DNA from: Ardenticatenaceae bacterium
GTDB lineage: Bacteria; Chloroflexota; Anaerolineae; Promineifilales; Promineifilaceae
Reading direction: 5' to 3'
DNA length: 55,186 nt
Assembly (NCBI GenBank): GCA_030065875.1
Contig: JASJCR010000032.1
Span: forward strand, 1-55,186
Below, one piece after another: positions 9,017-18,017 of the stretch. Numbering within the stretch: the stretch's first letter is position 1; each line of letters begins with the position of its first letter. The notes under the pieces are model-generated. The model did not search any database and was not told the DNA's origin. It was given only the letters and a program-made list of their open reading frames with translations. Both the position numbers and the translations under genes were made by a program.

Positions 9017-10069
9017 TTAAAGCTTATGCTCTGTGCGATATTGGCGAATCAACTGCTCAATTTCAGAGCGATCGGCAATATTCGCGGCCGTTTTACTCAC
9101 CAATTCAACCTGAAACGTCTTATTCGCATCTTTGATTTGCTGCGATGTTTTTGCAGCCTTCCCTAATACACCCTCTCGCAGCGGCTGGACCAATTTTGTA
9201 CGCACGGCCGGTTCTCGTTGACCCACTTCCGGTTTTAACCATTGATCCATAACCCCCAGAAGCTCACTTTGCCCCTGTGCAACCGTTTGAGGAGTGAGGT
9301 AAACCAGATCAAACAGGGCGCTCATCGCCCGCCGAGCTTTTTCCCCAAACTCAAACGGCACCCAGCCGAGCAGCTTATCAAACCACTGCTGCAGCAGTTC
9401 CAACCCACCGCCAAGGGTTTCCAGCACCTCGCGCAAAATCCCTTCCAGGATTTGCCAGCTCCAGCTGAGCTGGCTGACGTGTTCGCTAAACCACGCCCGG
9501 CCGCTTTCAAGGGCGGGAATATCCCCTTCAAAGGAGGCGATCGCTACCTCACCGGCCGCCAGGGCATCATCCAGGCCCGGCAGATTCTCACCCAGCTCTC
9601 CGAACTGTCTGGCCAGAACCGTCAGGCCGCTCATCACCGTATCCGATAAATCAACCTCTTCAAGCTGATCGTACAAGGTCACCAGCCCGGCCAATATCCC
9701 GGCCTTTTCCTGCGCCTGAGTAAGCTCATCCTGCAGCACATTCACTTCCCCATTCACTTCAGAGCGGCCGGATTCAGCCGCCTCAAGCCGCCGGGTCAAG
9801 CTGTCAACCTGAGATTGCAGCTTGACGTTTTCAGCCTGGGCGGCGGCTAATTTGGCCAGGAGATCCGACTGCGCCCCACTCGCCACGGCCGGAGCGGCCG
9901 CCGGGGGTGCGGTTTGGGAAGCCAATACGATTTCCTGCGGCACAACCGTCGGTCGATTGCGAAGGGCCAGTGCCCCCCCACCGGCCGCTGAAAGCGCGGT
10001 CGCTGCCAGCGCACCGGCAATAAATTTTCGGCGAGTTGTATTTGTATGTTGCTCGTCTGAGCCACTCAT
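9017..10069 (-). CDS. Tat-exported coiled-coil protein of unknown function
   Basis: The protein has 350 residues. The chosen ATG at 10069 has an AAGGAG ribosome-binding site seven nt upstream, which overlaps the last codons of era; a longer frame exists to 10144 but lies inside era. The N-terminus carries a twin-arginine signal (TRRKFIAGALAATAL) and a short Ala/Pro-rich stretch. A coiled coil follows at about residues 65-130 (LQSQVDSLTRRLEAAE and on). The remainder is helix-rich with amphipathic segments and no cysteine pattern or known catalytic motif. Gene overlap implies translational coupling to era. The family is not recognised. Confidence 0.72.
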   Translation of the reverse strand: MSGSDEQHTNTTRRKFIAGALAATALSAAGGGALALRNRPTVVPQEIVLASQTAPPAAAPAVASGAQSDLLAKLAAAQAENVKLQSQVDSLTRRLEAAESGRSEVNGEVNVLQDELTQAQEKAGILAGLVTLYDQLEEVDLSDTVMSGLTVLARQFGELGENLPGLDDALAAGEVAIASFEGDIPALESGRAWFSEHVSQLSWSWQILEGILREVLETLGGGLELLQQWFDKLLGWVPFEFGEKARRAMSALFDLVYLTPQTVAQGQSELLGVMDQWLKPEVGQREPAVRTKLVQPLREGVLGKAAKTSQQIKDANKTFQVELVSKTAANIADRSEIEQLIRQYRTEHKL

Positions 10070-10074
10070 GGTGG

Positions 10075-11001
10075 TTACTCCTTGTAGCCAAAGCGCTTTA
10101 GCTGGCTCTCTTGTTTGCGCCAGTTTTGAGCGACCTTGACCCACAGCTCCAAAAACACTTGCTCTCCCATTAAATCTTCAATTTCCTGTCTGGCTGCCGA
10201 GCCAATTTTCTTTAGCTGGCTGCCACCGGCCCCAATCACAATACGTTTGTGCCCCTCACGCTCTACAAAAATAGTCGCCCGAATATGGGTCGGGATTTCA
10301 TTTTCTTTAAAATCTGTCACTTTAACCGCCGTGCCGTGGGGAATTTCTTCCCGCAGCTGCTGCAGAAGCTGTTCGCGAATCAACTCAGCCACAATATCAC
10401 GGACAAAGGTATCTGTGATTTGGTCGGCCGGGTAATAACGGGGCCCTTCGGGCAGCGCATCGAGAATCGCCTGAAAAAGTTCATCGACCCCCCGGCTTTG
10501 ATGAGCGGCAATAAAAAACCACTGCGTATCTTCTGGCAGCAGCTCTCGATAGGCATCGGTCCGCTCTATGACCTGATCGGGTGGGATCAGATCGTTTTTG
10601 TTCATGACCAGAATCACGCGCCCGGCCGCCCGGCCAACCAATTCAGCCAGGCGGCGATCTTCATCGTCGGGTGGAAAACCGGCATCGACCAGCCACAGAA
10701 CGACATCCCCATCCTTCAGGGTTTCCTCGGCCGCTTCTAACATCACCTCATCAAGCTGATGCTTCGCTTTTTTCATAATGCCGGGCGTATCGATAAAAAT
10801 AATTTGATAATCGTCCTCGGTCACAATACCCAGCTGTTTCTGACGCGTTGTTTGCGGTCTGGGGGTGACAATAGCGATCTTTTGTTTGAGCATGGCATTG
10901 AGCAAGGTGCTCTTACCCACGTTCGGCCGGCCCACCACGGCCACAAAACCGGATTTATGCCCGTCGGGCAATGTTTCTTGAGTTGAAGTATCCATATTCA
11001 C
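10075..11001 (-). CDS. era: GTPase Era, 16S rRNA/30S maturation factor
   Basis: A 308-residue protein with G1 GRPNVGKS (residues 24-31), a G2 RPQTTRQ segment, G3 DTPG, G4 NKND and a C-terminal KH-type RNA-binding domain with the Era signature VIGAGGSQLKKIGSAARQEI. Era binds the 3' end of 16S rRNA and acts late in 30S assembly. Length and motif order are standard. An in-frame ATG two codons downstream is an alternative start. The downstream Tat coiled-coil gene has its ribosome-binding site within the 3' end of era. Confidence 0.95.
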   Translation of the reverse strand: MNMDTSTQETLPDGHKSGFVAVVGRPNVGKSTLLNAMLKQKIAIVTPRPQTTRQKQLGIVTEDDYQIIFIDTPGIMKKAKHQLDEVMLEAAEETLKDGDVVLWLVDAGFPPDDEDRRLAELVGRAAGRVILVMNKNDLIPPDQVIERTDAYRELLPEDTQWFFIAAHQSRGVDELFQAILDALPEGPRYYPADQITDTFVRDIVAELIREQLLQQLREEIPHGTAVKVTDFKENEIPTHIRATIFVEREGHKRIVIGAGGSQLKKIGSAARQEIEDLMGEQVFLELWVKVAQNWRKQESQLKRFGYKE

Positions 11002-11068
11002 TATTTAGAACACATTATCGACAAAATCGTCACGGTTTACCCGGAACATTAACGATTAATTCTAGCCG

Positions 11069-11156
11069 CTACCTTCCCGATGAATAATTTCCCCGGCCAA
11101 AGAGACCCAAACGCGATAAATCGCTTTCATTAGCTATCAGGTTTCGGTCCCGACAG
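11069..11156. repeat. Dispersed repeat (TTCCCGATGAATAA family)
   Basis: Contains ACCTTCCCGATGAATAA, GGCCAAAG, GACC(C/G)AAACGCGATAAATCGC and GGTTTCGGT, shared in the same order with 26547-26660; a shorter piece is at 26150-26184. The unit is rich in small palindromes (GCGATAAATCGC). Confidence 0.6.
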
Positions 11157-11230
11157 CAGCCGAATTGTGTATTTTAACAAAAAAAACGGGTAATAGATTC
11201 ATGAGCCGCTTCCATCGTCCTCGGACAACC

Positions 11231-11396
11231 TGTCATTCTGAGCCCTTCGACTTCGCTCAGGACAGGCTTTGCGAAGAATCTCGTCATCTAACAAGTAGGC
11301 GAAGGTCGCCAAAATGGCCCTTTCTCTCTAAATCAAACTTCATTGACGGAAGTTTGAAGAGATTCTTCACTCCGCTTCGCTCCGTTCAGAATGACA
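11231..11396. repeat. MITE-like element with TGTCATTCTGA inverted ends, copy 1
   Basis: 166 nt. The left end TGTCATTCTGAGCCCTTCG and right end CGTTCAGAATGACA are inverted complements over the outer 11-12 nt, and inner GAAGAATCTCG / GAGATTCTTC arms are also inverted. The second copy is at 34407-34575 with nearly the same length. No ORF; a non-autonomous element or REP-like structure. Confidence 0.75.
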
Positions 11397-11481
11397 GGGG
11401 GTTAGTTACTTGCGCTAAAGATTGGCGATTGACCATTAACGTCGATTCATTGAATCACAACATGGTGTGACCCAGACTAGT

Positions 11482-12066
11482 TTAGCGCAGCGACCCTAAA
11501 AATTGCTGAACCCCAGCTTCATCCCAGCTATCGGCCGGCCCCATGATCATCAACATACTCGGCCCGCCCGATTTACTTTCAAAGAAACCCTGCATCATGC
11601 GCTGGGTATCGCCATTTTCATCGCTCCCTTCCAGGATGGTCAAAGTGCGTGTCTCCCCACCGATCTCAACATCCTGAGTTCCCACTCGCTCAAATGAAAC
11701 ATTGCTGTTGCTGCTGCCGCTTTGCGTGGAAAACTGCTGCTGCATTTGTGACTCCATCTGCGCTTCATTTCCCTTCATGGCGGCCGGGAATTCCATAATG
11801 GAAATCGCCATGTCGCTGCTGGTAATCATGACCATCTTGATCCCCAGCAGTTCCATACCCCCTTCTTCCACAAAATTACTGGGCAGTTCGTAATCGATGA
11901 TTTCCTGGCCTACTGCAGCTGCTTCCTGTGGCGTATCGGCAAACGACTCATTGGCCAGGTCTTCCAAATAGGATGGCGCCAGGAAAATACCAAGTGCCCC
12001 GATACCGCAGCATAAAACGAGCACTCCTCCAACGATACCCAAGATAATTTTTGTTGTGCGATTCAT
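11482..12066 (-). CDS. Membrane-anchored hypothetical protein
   Basis: A 194-residue protein with one N-terminal transmembrane helix (KIILGIVGGVLVLCCGIGALGIFL, residues 6-29) followed by an extracytoplasmic domain of about 160 residues, rich in Met, Glu and Gln. No catalytic motif or known domain was recognised. It is separated from the Lgt-like gene, on the same strand upstream, by 42 nt, so the two may be co-transcribed. Downstream lies a MITE-like repeat region. Confidence 0.7.
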   Translation of the reverse strand: MNRTTKIILGIVGGVLVLCCGIGALGIFLAPSYLEDLANESFADTPQEAAAVGQEIIDYELPSNFVEEGGMELLGIKMVMITSSDMAISIMEFPAAMKGNEAQMESQMQQQFSTQSGSSNSNVSFERVGTQDVEIGGETRTLTILEGSDENGDTQRMMQGFFESKSGGPSMLMIMGPADSWDEAGVQQFLGSLR

Positions 12067-12108
12067 ATATACTTCCTCATGATTTGTTTATGTTCATTTA
12101 AGAATTTC

Positions 12109-12921
12109 CTATTTTACCCGATTCTTAATTCCGATGCGGCCAAATATTCCCGCCAAACCGGCCGCGATTATAACCAGAAACCCAAGCCAAAGATCAAGCC
12201 GAAGATTATACCATTGGGGCCAGGGATCACTGCGAAAAAAAGTGATGCCGGTTTGAATGAAAGCGGTAAAAAAAATGATCCACGCCAGCGATACCGGCCG
12301 TCTAAATCGCCTTTGCCATGCCACAACTGCGGCCGTCAACAAACCAAACAATATTACTCCCCAAAGTTGAGTGGGGATGCGTACCGCATAAACCCCAAAA
12401 TTATCCGGTAAATCGAACGTATACCACGCCAGGGTTGTCTCCATTCCGTAACCGCAGCCGTCAAACAAACAGGCCAACCACCCCACAGCGTGCATAAATG
12501 GAATCAGCAAAGTGAGGATAGGCCACTGGATCCTTTTGGAGGCAAGCGTCTTGAAAACGGCCGCGCCTATCACCATGCCCATTACAACTCCCCAATAAGC
12601 GTATCCCCCCAAAGCAAAACGCCACGTTTCAGATGGATGTTCTGCAAAGTACGCCTGATTGAGCCACACAAAACCGATCCGTCCACCGATTAAGCCACAA
12701 ACGCCCATCCATAGGAATGGATCGATGCGCCAGCTTTTGATTTGCCAGCGGGCATAAACGGCCGCCAAAATCATCCCCACGGCCCATATCACCGTAAACG
12801 TATAAACAAATCCATAAGTGGTTCGGGCAAAAATTGGAAACATGCTCCCTACTATACCCGCCAGGGCAAGGTGAACACAGGTGGTAAACGGCCGGCCGCC
12901 ATAAAAAACTTCATCTGGCAA
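12109..12921 (-). CDS. Lgt-like prolipoprotein diacylglyceryl transferase family membrane protein
   Basis: A 270-residue protein with about seven transmembrane helices. Features shared with the Lgt family are the short GGRIGFVWLNQ motif (about residues 78-88) after the second helix, the GGYAYWG segment and HAVGWLACLFDGCGYG (about residues 167-182), corresponding to the Lgt signature around GRxGNFxxGxxxG. Lgt transfers diacylglycerol from phosphatidylglycerol to lipobox cysteines. The signature is divergent (an aromatic/Cys-rich version), so this may be a paralogue rather than the main Lgt. The start is uncertain; Met27 is an alternative. Confidence 0.72.
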   Translation of the reverse strand: MPDEVFYGGRPFTTCVHLALAGIVGSMFPIFARTTYGFVYTFTVIWAVGMILAAVYARWQIKSWRIDPFLWMGVCGLIGGRIGFVWLNQAYFAEHPSETWRFALGGYAYWGVVMGMVIGAAVFKTLASKRIQWPILTLLIPFMHAVGWLACLFDGCGYGMETTLAWYTFDLPDNFGVYAVRIPTQLWGVILFGLLTAAVVAWQRRFRRPVSLAWIIFFTAFIQTGITFFRSDPWPQWYNLRLDLWLGFLVIIAAGLAGIFGRIGIKNRVK

Positions 12922-13075
12922 ATTCTTTTGCTAAGAAGCCGCGAATTTCGCAGATCATTCTCCTTAATCCAGGAAGATCCGAGCCTGCCGAGGTTAAATA
13001 TGAAACTTTTTGTGATCCACTCAAGAGTAGCCTACAATTTGACCGGTAGATTTTTAGCTTTTTCGGATCAACACT

Positions 13076-13792
13076 TTGTCAATTTCCCTGTTTATCATCA
13101 TCATGCTGGGATCTGCCCTGCTCAACAGCCTTGCCGGGTTTGGAATCGCCCTCTTGGCCATGCCGCTGTTAATTGGGCAGATCGGTCTTAAAACGGCCGC
13201 TCCCCTGGTTGGCCTTGTGGGCATTGTCCTGCAAACCCTCTCTATTTTGCTTTATGGAGTCAAAATAAACGTCAGGCAAATCCGCTGGATGATTTTGGGT
13301 GGCCTGCTTGCCGTGCCGTTTGGGGTGCTGATGATTGACTGGATTGACGAAACCATCCTAAAGCTTTTTCTGGGTGCCGTATTGCTCTTTTATGTGGCTT
13401 ATCGCTTAATCAAACAAAAAAATATCAGCCCGATTCCCCAGCAATTTGGGTTTTTCTTTGGCTTCTTAGGCGGATTATTTGGCGGGGCGTTTAACGCCTC
13501 CGGTCCTCCGGTGATCGTTTACTCTGATTCCCAGCAGTGGAAACCTGAAGTTTTTAAAATTAACCTGCAAACCTACTTTTTGTGTAACGCCACCATCGGC
13601 ATTTTCTCACACTATGCGGCCGGTAATTACACCACTGAAGTCTTTAACTACATTATTGTGGCCATTCCCATTCTGATTGGGGGGACATTTCTCGGTCATT
13701 GGCTGGCTAGGTTTATTCGCCCCGCACTGTTTCAGTATGTCGTCTTGTCACTGCTGCTTGTTCTAGGGGTGCGGCTGCTCATAACCGCTTAA
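13076..13792 (+). CDS. TauE/SafE-family (DUF81) membrane permease
   Basis: A 238-residue protein with about seven hydrophobic helices. The family's paired motifs are visible: an N-terminal GSALLNSLAGFGIALLAMPLL and a second-half GFLGGLFGGAFNASGPPVIVY. Members export sulfite, sulfoacetate or related organosulfur anions, but substrate cannot be deduced. The predicted start is TTG at 13076; a downstream ATG at Met10 is an alternative and would remove part of the first helix. No sulfur-metabolism gene is adjacent. Confidence 0.82.
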   Translation: MSISLFIIIMLGSALLNSLAGFGIALLAMPLLIGQIGLKTAAPLVGLVGIVLQTLSILLYGVKINVRQIRWMILGGLLAVPFGVLMIDWIDETILKLFLGAVLLFYVAYRLIKQKNISPIPQQFGFFFGFLGGLFGGAFNASGPPVIVYSDSQQWKPEVFKINLQTYFLCNATIGIFSHYAAGNYTTEVFNYIIVAIPILIGGTFLGHWLARFIRPALFQYVVLSLLLVLGVRLLITA

Positions 13793-14064
13793 CAGTATAA
13801 GACCAATTCTTTGCTCTCTAGGCTGTGTTGACATTTGGGAATTTTCTGCACCCCCGCATTGAAATGCAGGGCTAAAGGGCCTGACCTGATGGCAAACCAA
13901 CCCGTTAGCCGTCGGTTTTAATCGACGGATATAGAAAATATCGCAAAATTGACGATAAATTACCGAAATGAATCAAATGGCAACAGAACCTAGCTCTGGT
14001 CTCTAATGGCCGCCTGCCAGCAAAAATGTTACAGTAAACTAAACTCCAATATGCTCGTTGTAAA
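13793..14064. other. Non-coding interval with two short palindromes
   Basis: About 270 nt between two plus-strand genes. A GCATTGAAATGC-type palindrome near 13856 and a CCGTCG/CGACGG hairpin at 13909-13928 are seen. No promoter match stood out. Confidence 0.55.
13909..13928. repeat. Short REP-like hairpin
   Basis: CCGTCG and CGACGG are perfect inverted arms around an 8-nt AT-rich loop (GTTTTAAT). A preceding GCATTGAAATGC palindrome near 13856 suggests a REP-type element. Confidence 0.5.
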
Positions 14065-14073
14065 GTGAACTTC

Positions 14074-15219
14074 ATGTCCATTGAAAAAGCGCAAACCATA
14101 GGCAAAAATATCGCTCAAGAGATTGGCCGCCGGGCGGCCGCAGCCGATAAGGCAGGCAAATTACCCCCTGAAGATGCGGCAATCCTCAAATCTTCCGGCT
14201 ATACCGCCTTAAATATTCCCGCCGCGTGGGGCGGACCCGGTTTTTCACTATGCGAATGCGTAGCCGCTCACCTCGAGCTGTCAAAAGCCAGTACGTCCAC
14301 CGCTCTGGTTGCCGGTATGAATATGCACGTGCTCGGTCACTACTTCTACTATAACCATGCCTCGGAACCCCTGCTGCAGGACATCGTTCAGAATGCCCTC
14401 GACCACGGGGTCCTGATTAACAGCGCCGCCAGCGAACCAAAATTAGGCAGCCCCTCGCGCGGCGGGTCCTTTCAAACGTATGCCGATCGATCGGATGATG
14501 GAAAATGGTGGATCATCAACGGCCATAAAAATTGGATCACCGGCGGCCGTCACCTGACCCACCTGCTGGTGAAACTCAGTACCGATGACGGAAATCGGAC
14601 CATTATGGTGCCGGCCCAAACAGAAGGGGTTCGCTGGGATGAAACGTGGGGGGATGCCCTGAGCTTGCGCGCCAGCGACAGCCACGATCTTTACTTTGAA
14701 AACGCCCGCGTCCCGAACGAAAACCTCTTTGAAGATCCTGAAAAACCGGCCGGACCCAACGTCTGGTTTCCGCTCATCATGGCCGCCACCTACCTCGGTG
14801 GGGCATTGGGCGCTCGAGACGCGCTCATACGCTATACCCTTGAACGAATTCCTACCGCCCTGGGGAAACCGATCGCCACGCTGCCAAAAATTCAGCGCCA
14901 AATTGGGGAAATAGACATTGACCTGCAGGCGGCCACCTCGTTTTTGCTGGAAACGGCCGCTTTGCTGACTCCCGATCAATCAACCGCGGACCGGCAGGCG
15001 CTGATGCCCCGCCTTGCAGCCGCCAAAACCCTGGCCACCACGGCCGCCAACCAGGCCACAGAAAAGGCCCTCACCATTGCCGGTGGGGCCAGTATCTCAA
15101 AAGATTTGCCGCTGGAGCGGTTTTTCCGCGATGTGCGCGCCGGGGCGATGCATCCCCCATCCGGCGACACCGCTTATGAAATGATCGGCCGGGCGGCGAT
15201 TGAATCAATTAGCAATTAG
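14074..15219 (+). CDS. Acyl-CoA dehydrogenase-fold flavoprotein
   Basis: 381 residues from the ATG at 14074; a GTG three codons upstream is possible. The acyl-CoA dehydrogenase fold is supported by the N-terminal helical domain (AAWGGPGFSLCECVAAHLEL), a middle beta domain with WIINGHKNWITGG (flavin-side segment) and a C-terminal four-helix domain (GGASISKDLPLERFFRDVRAG). The catalytic Glu found in most dehydrogenases (YEGT near the C-terminus) is absent: the region reads MHPPSGDTAYEMI. Reduced-flavin monooxygenase relatives of this fold (DszC/HpaB-like) also lack that residue, so an oxygenase role is possible. Substrate unknown. It stands alone. Confidence 0.82.
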   Translation: MSIEKAQTIGKNIAQEIGRRAAAADKAGKLPPEDAAILKSSGYTALNIPAAWGGPGFSLCECVAAHLELSKASTSTALVAGMNMHVLGHYFYYNHASEPLLQDIVQNALDHGVLINSAASEPKLGSPSRGGSFQTYADRSDDGKWWIINGHKNWITGGRHLTHLLVKLSTDDGNRTIMVPAQTEGVRWDETWGDALSLRASDSHDLYFENARVPNENLFEDPEKPAGPNVWFPLIMAATYLGGALGARDALIRYTLERIPTALGKPIATLPKIQRQIGEIDIDLQAATSFLLETAALLTPDQSTADRQALMPRLAAAKTLATTAANQATEKALTIAGGASISKDLPLERFFRDVRAGAMHPPSGDTAYEMIGRAAIESISN

Positions 15220-15224
15220 TAATT

Positions 15225-16919
15225 TTACACTCTTTCAACCACAACCGGCCGCTCCCAAAAGTCAATTTTCTTTTTGGGATTTAACACCCGGTTCATCACT
15301 TCCTCCGGCACATCAAACATGGTATGTTCCCGTTCGATGATGATCGCCCCGAGCAGCGAACCCTTGATGCCGGATGTAACGGCGACCTCGCGCACCACAT
15401 CACCCGGCCGCACGCCGTCGACTCGACCGACGTTGATTTTGAAACGGACCATACCGGGCTCTTCCTCGTAAACGCGATGCCGGCCGTTGCGGTGTGACCG
15501 TTCCCGACGTGGCGAGCGCCCGCGGCGTTCATCCTGCCCGCGGCCGAAGCGGCGGTCGCGGCCCCGTCGATCGTCACGGCCGCGGCGGCGATCGGTATCA
15601 AAATCAACCTCGCGCACTTTCTCGATCGGCCGGGTGCGCTCCTGAGAACGAGCCAGCTTTAGAGAAGCCGCTGCCAGATCAAGAGGCTCAAACCCTTCTT
15701 CCACAAGCGCGTTGATCATATCTTTTTCTTTTTTGTATCGATCACGCCGCAGCCAAACCATCACCCGCTCCATCAACCTCTCATCGCGAATCGCCCAAAC
15801 GTCCGCTTCGGTCGGCAGCTTGGCAATGGGCAGTTTTTGTCGGGTATACCCCTCAATTTTGCGCAAGCGATACCGCTCCCTCGGGGAAATAAGGGTGATC
15901 GCCACACCACTTTTTCCGGCACGGCCGGTGCGCCCCACCCGATGGACATAAACCTCTGGAAATTGCGGCACGTCAAAATTAAACACGTGCGATATGTGAT
16001 CGATGTCTAAACCGCGAGCGGCGATATCGGTGGCCACCAACACCTTGATTTTTTGGTTGGTAAAGCGCTCCATGACGTGCTCGCGCGCTTTTTGCGTTAA
16101 ATCCCCGCTCAAAGCTTCAGCGGCAAATCCGCGTGTGGTCAATTCGTTGGCCACCCGGCCGGTTTCCAGCCGGGTCCGCGTGAATATCAAGGCGCTGGTA
16201 ATATTTTCGGTTTCAAACAGGCGGGTCATCGCCGCTAATTTTTCGTCTTCGTTAACGATGTAGACTCGCTGATCGATCGCCTCTACGGTGAGCTGCTTCG
16301 CTTCAATGACCACCGTCTCCGGCTGGTTCATATAGGTCATAGCCAACCGTCGGATTTCTTTGGGCATCGTGGCTGAAAACAGAGCAGAATGACGCTCGGC
16401 CGGTATCTCAGACCATATTTGCTCGATGTCTTCGATAAAACCCATGCTGAGCATCTCATCCGCTTCATCGAGCACCACGGTATGCACCTGGCTTAGATCG
16501 AGTTTCTTTTGGCCGATCAGATCGAGCAGTCGGCCGGGCGTCCCCACCACCACATCAACCCCCCGCTTTAATTGGCGAATTTGCCGATCGTATGACTGTC
16601 CACCATAAATTGCGACGGTCCGAACGTTCTTGAACTGTCCATACCGCTCAAATGCCTCAGCAACCTGACTGGCCAGCTCGCGAGTGGGAGCCAAAACTAG
16701 TGCCTGAACGTGTCGCACATTGGGATCAAGCTGATCGAGGATCGGCAGCGCAAAGGCGGCCGTTTTTCCGGTGCCGGTTTGAGCCTGCCCCATGACGTCT
16801 TGACCGGCTAACATCAGCGGAATAACCGCTTTTTGGATGGGTGTTGGCTCCTGATACCCAAGCGCCTCGACCGCTTGCACCAATGCAGGGTGCAGCAGCA
16901 TTTCTGCAAATTGATTCAT
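15225..16919 (-). CDS. deaD: DEAD-box ATP-dependent RNA helicase (CsdA/DeaD-like)
   Basis: A 564-residue protein with a full helicase core: Q motif EPTPIQKAVIP, motif I AQTGTGKT, Ia PTRELA, Ib TPGR, II DEAD, III SAT, motif V ARGLDIDHISHV and VI HRVGRTGRAG. After the core is an Arg/Gly/Asp-rich stretch (about residues 435-485, many RGR and RRGR units) and a C-terminal DbpA-type RNA-binding domain (about 490-552; INVGRVDGVRPGDVVREVA). This layout fits cold-shock helicases that unwind mRNA and assist 50S assembly. The leader has a terminator-like hairpin (see 17032-17073), which suggests control of transcription. Confidence 0.93.
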   Translation of the reverse strand: MNQFAEMLLHPALVQAVEALGYQEPTPIQKAVIPLMLAGQDVMGQAQTGTGKTAAFALPILDQLDPNVRHVQALVLAPTRELASQVAEAFERYGQFKNVRTVAIYGGQSYDRQIRQLKRGVDVVVGTPGRLLDLIGQKKLDLSQVHTVVLDEADEMLSMGFIEDIEQIWSEIPAERHSALFSATMPKEIRRLAMTYMNQPETVVIEAKQLTVEAIDQRVYIVNEDEKLAAMTRLFETENITSALIFTRTRLETGRVANELTTRGFAAEALSGDLTQKAREHVMERFTNQKIKVLVATDIAARGLDIDHISHVFNFDVPQFPEVYVHRVGRTGRAGKSGVAITLISPRERYRLRKIEGYTRQKLPIAKLPTEADVWAIRDERLMERVMVWLRRDRYKKEKDMINALVEEGFEPLDLAAASLKLARSQERTRPIEKVREVDFDTDRRRGRDDRRGRDRRFGRGQDERRGRSPRRERSHRNGRHRVYEEEPGMVRFKINVGRVDGVRPGDVVREVAVTSGIKGSLLGAIIIEREHTMFDVPEEVMNRVLNPKKKIDFWERPVVVERV

Positions 16920-17274
16920 TTATTGAGATGTCCTTCACGCCTTCGCTTTCCGCGAAGCTGCAGCAAATAGACAAATCAAACGGGAAAAACCGGCTCACCT
17001 ATAGGCAACGAAACGGGTCGAGGCGTCTATAAACAACAAAAATGTCTGGCGTCATGGCCAGACAGGTGTTGTTATGATTGATAATGTGTTCTTCATGCCG
17101 ACGATTTCTCAGCGACACAAGGGGTAGTTTACCATACTTTTTGCATGAGATGCATTGGAATTGCTAAGTTAATCAAAAAGACAGGACTGCGCTACCACGA
17201 TACACAGCGACTTTACAAATGAGATGCAGTCTGATTGACGGATAAGATATACCCTTCTTGATACATTCAAGCTT
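16920..17274. other. Intergenic region between divergent deaD and CAP genes
   Basis: About 355 nt containing the deaD leader with its hairpin (17032-17073) and, on the other strand, the presumed promoter of the secreted CAP protein. No ORF or RNA gene recognised apart from the hairpin. Confidence 0.6.
17032..17073 (-). promoter_or_regulatory. Terminator-like hairpin in the deaD leader (candidate attenuator)
   Basis: On the minus strand, TGTCTGGC (64-57) and GCCAGACA (50-43) form an 8-bp perfect stem with a 6-nt loop, directly followed by five T residues. Outer AACAAC/GTTGTT arms extend the structure. It lies about 120 nt upstream of the deaD start, with no minus-strand gene upstream that it could terminate. 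Confidence 0.6.
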
Positions 17275-17808
17275 ATGAATTCAAAATTATTTTTGAGCTT
17301 ATTGTTTCTTTTTCTTATCGGGTTGTTGCCCATTTCAGACGGCCAAAAATCCCTCGTTCAGGCCGATGAGTTAGCCTTACAGCCAGCAGTCTATTTACCA
17401 TATGTCAGCTACTCTCCCCTCCACCCATTTGAGGCGGAAGTTATTAGATTGGTGAATTTGGAGCGAGATGAGGCGGGTTGCCAGCCTTTAACCTTAAACG
17501 CGCATCTACACGAAGCCGCATTTTTACACAGCAAAGATATGGGTGACAACGGCTATTTTAGCCACACCGGCCGGGATGGGTCGAGTTTCTCGCAGCGCGC
17601 CCGCCGCGCGGGGTACACCGGATCTCCTCGGGGGGAAAATATCGCGGCCGGTTATGGGTCTCCCGCCAGCGTGATGAACGGGTGGATGAAGAGTACAGGT
17701 CATCGGAACAATATCCTCAACTGTAATTCAACCGAAATCGGGGTTGGATATTACTATGCGGGCAAAGGGTACGGCCACTACTGGACACAGGTGTTTGGTA
17801 GAGATTAA
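17275..17808 (+). CDS. Secreted CAP/SCP-domain protein
   Basis: A 177-residue protein with a signal peptide (FLSLLFLFLIGLLPISDG, residues 5-22) and then a CAP (CRISP/antigen 5/PR-1; YkwD-like) domain from about residue 50 to the end. Conserved pieces are VIRLVNLERDEAGC at the domain start, HSKDMGDNGYFSHTG, GENIAAGYGSPASVMNGWMKSTGHRNNIL and GVGYYYAGKGYGHYWTQVFG. Active-site-like His residues (in YFSH and TGHR) and Glu (in GEN) are present. Bacterial members are extracellular with poorly defined function; adhesion, sterol/lipid binding or wall-related roles have been proposed. Flanked by a low-complexity inverted repeat downstream. Confidence 0.9.
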   Translation: MNSKLFLSLLFLFLIGLLPISDGQKSLVQADELALQPAVYLPYVSYSPLHPFEAEVIRLVNLERDEAGCQPLTLNAHLHEAAFLHSKDMGDNGYFSHTGRDGSSFSQRARRAGYTGSPRGENIAAGYGSPASVMNGWMKSTGHRNNILNCNSTEIGVGYYYAGKGYGHYWTQVFGRD

Positions 17809-17810
17809 CG

Positions 17811-17990
17811 ATTTACGAAATACGAAATACGATTTACGAAATATGATCTCCTACCGGATTTAATTAAGAAATAGTAGATTTTTCATACAGAAACATCAAA
17901 TTTCCAGTCCGAGTACCTTTGTATCTCGCATTTCGTATCTCGTATCTCCCATTTCGTATCTCGCATCTCGTATCTCGTTAATCGAAATCC
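17811..17990. repeat. Low-complexity inverted repeat (TACGAAA / TTTCGTA units)
   Basis: Left part repeats ATTTACGAAATACGAAATACG; right part repeats GTATCTCGCATTTCGTATCTCG. The two are approximate inverted complements separated by about 70 nt, between two plus-strand genes. Confidence 0.65.
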
Positions 17991-18017
17991 TTTTTCTTCT
18001 GCGCTATAATCCTTCCC

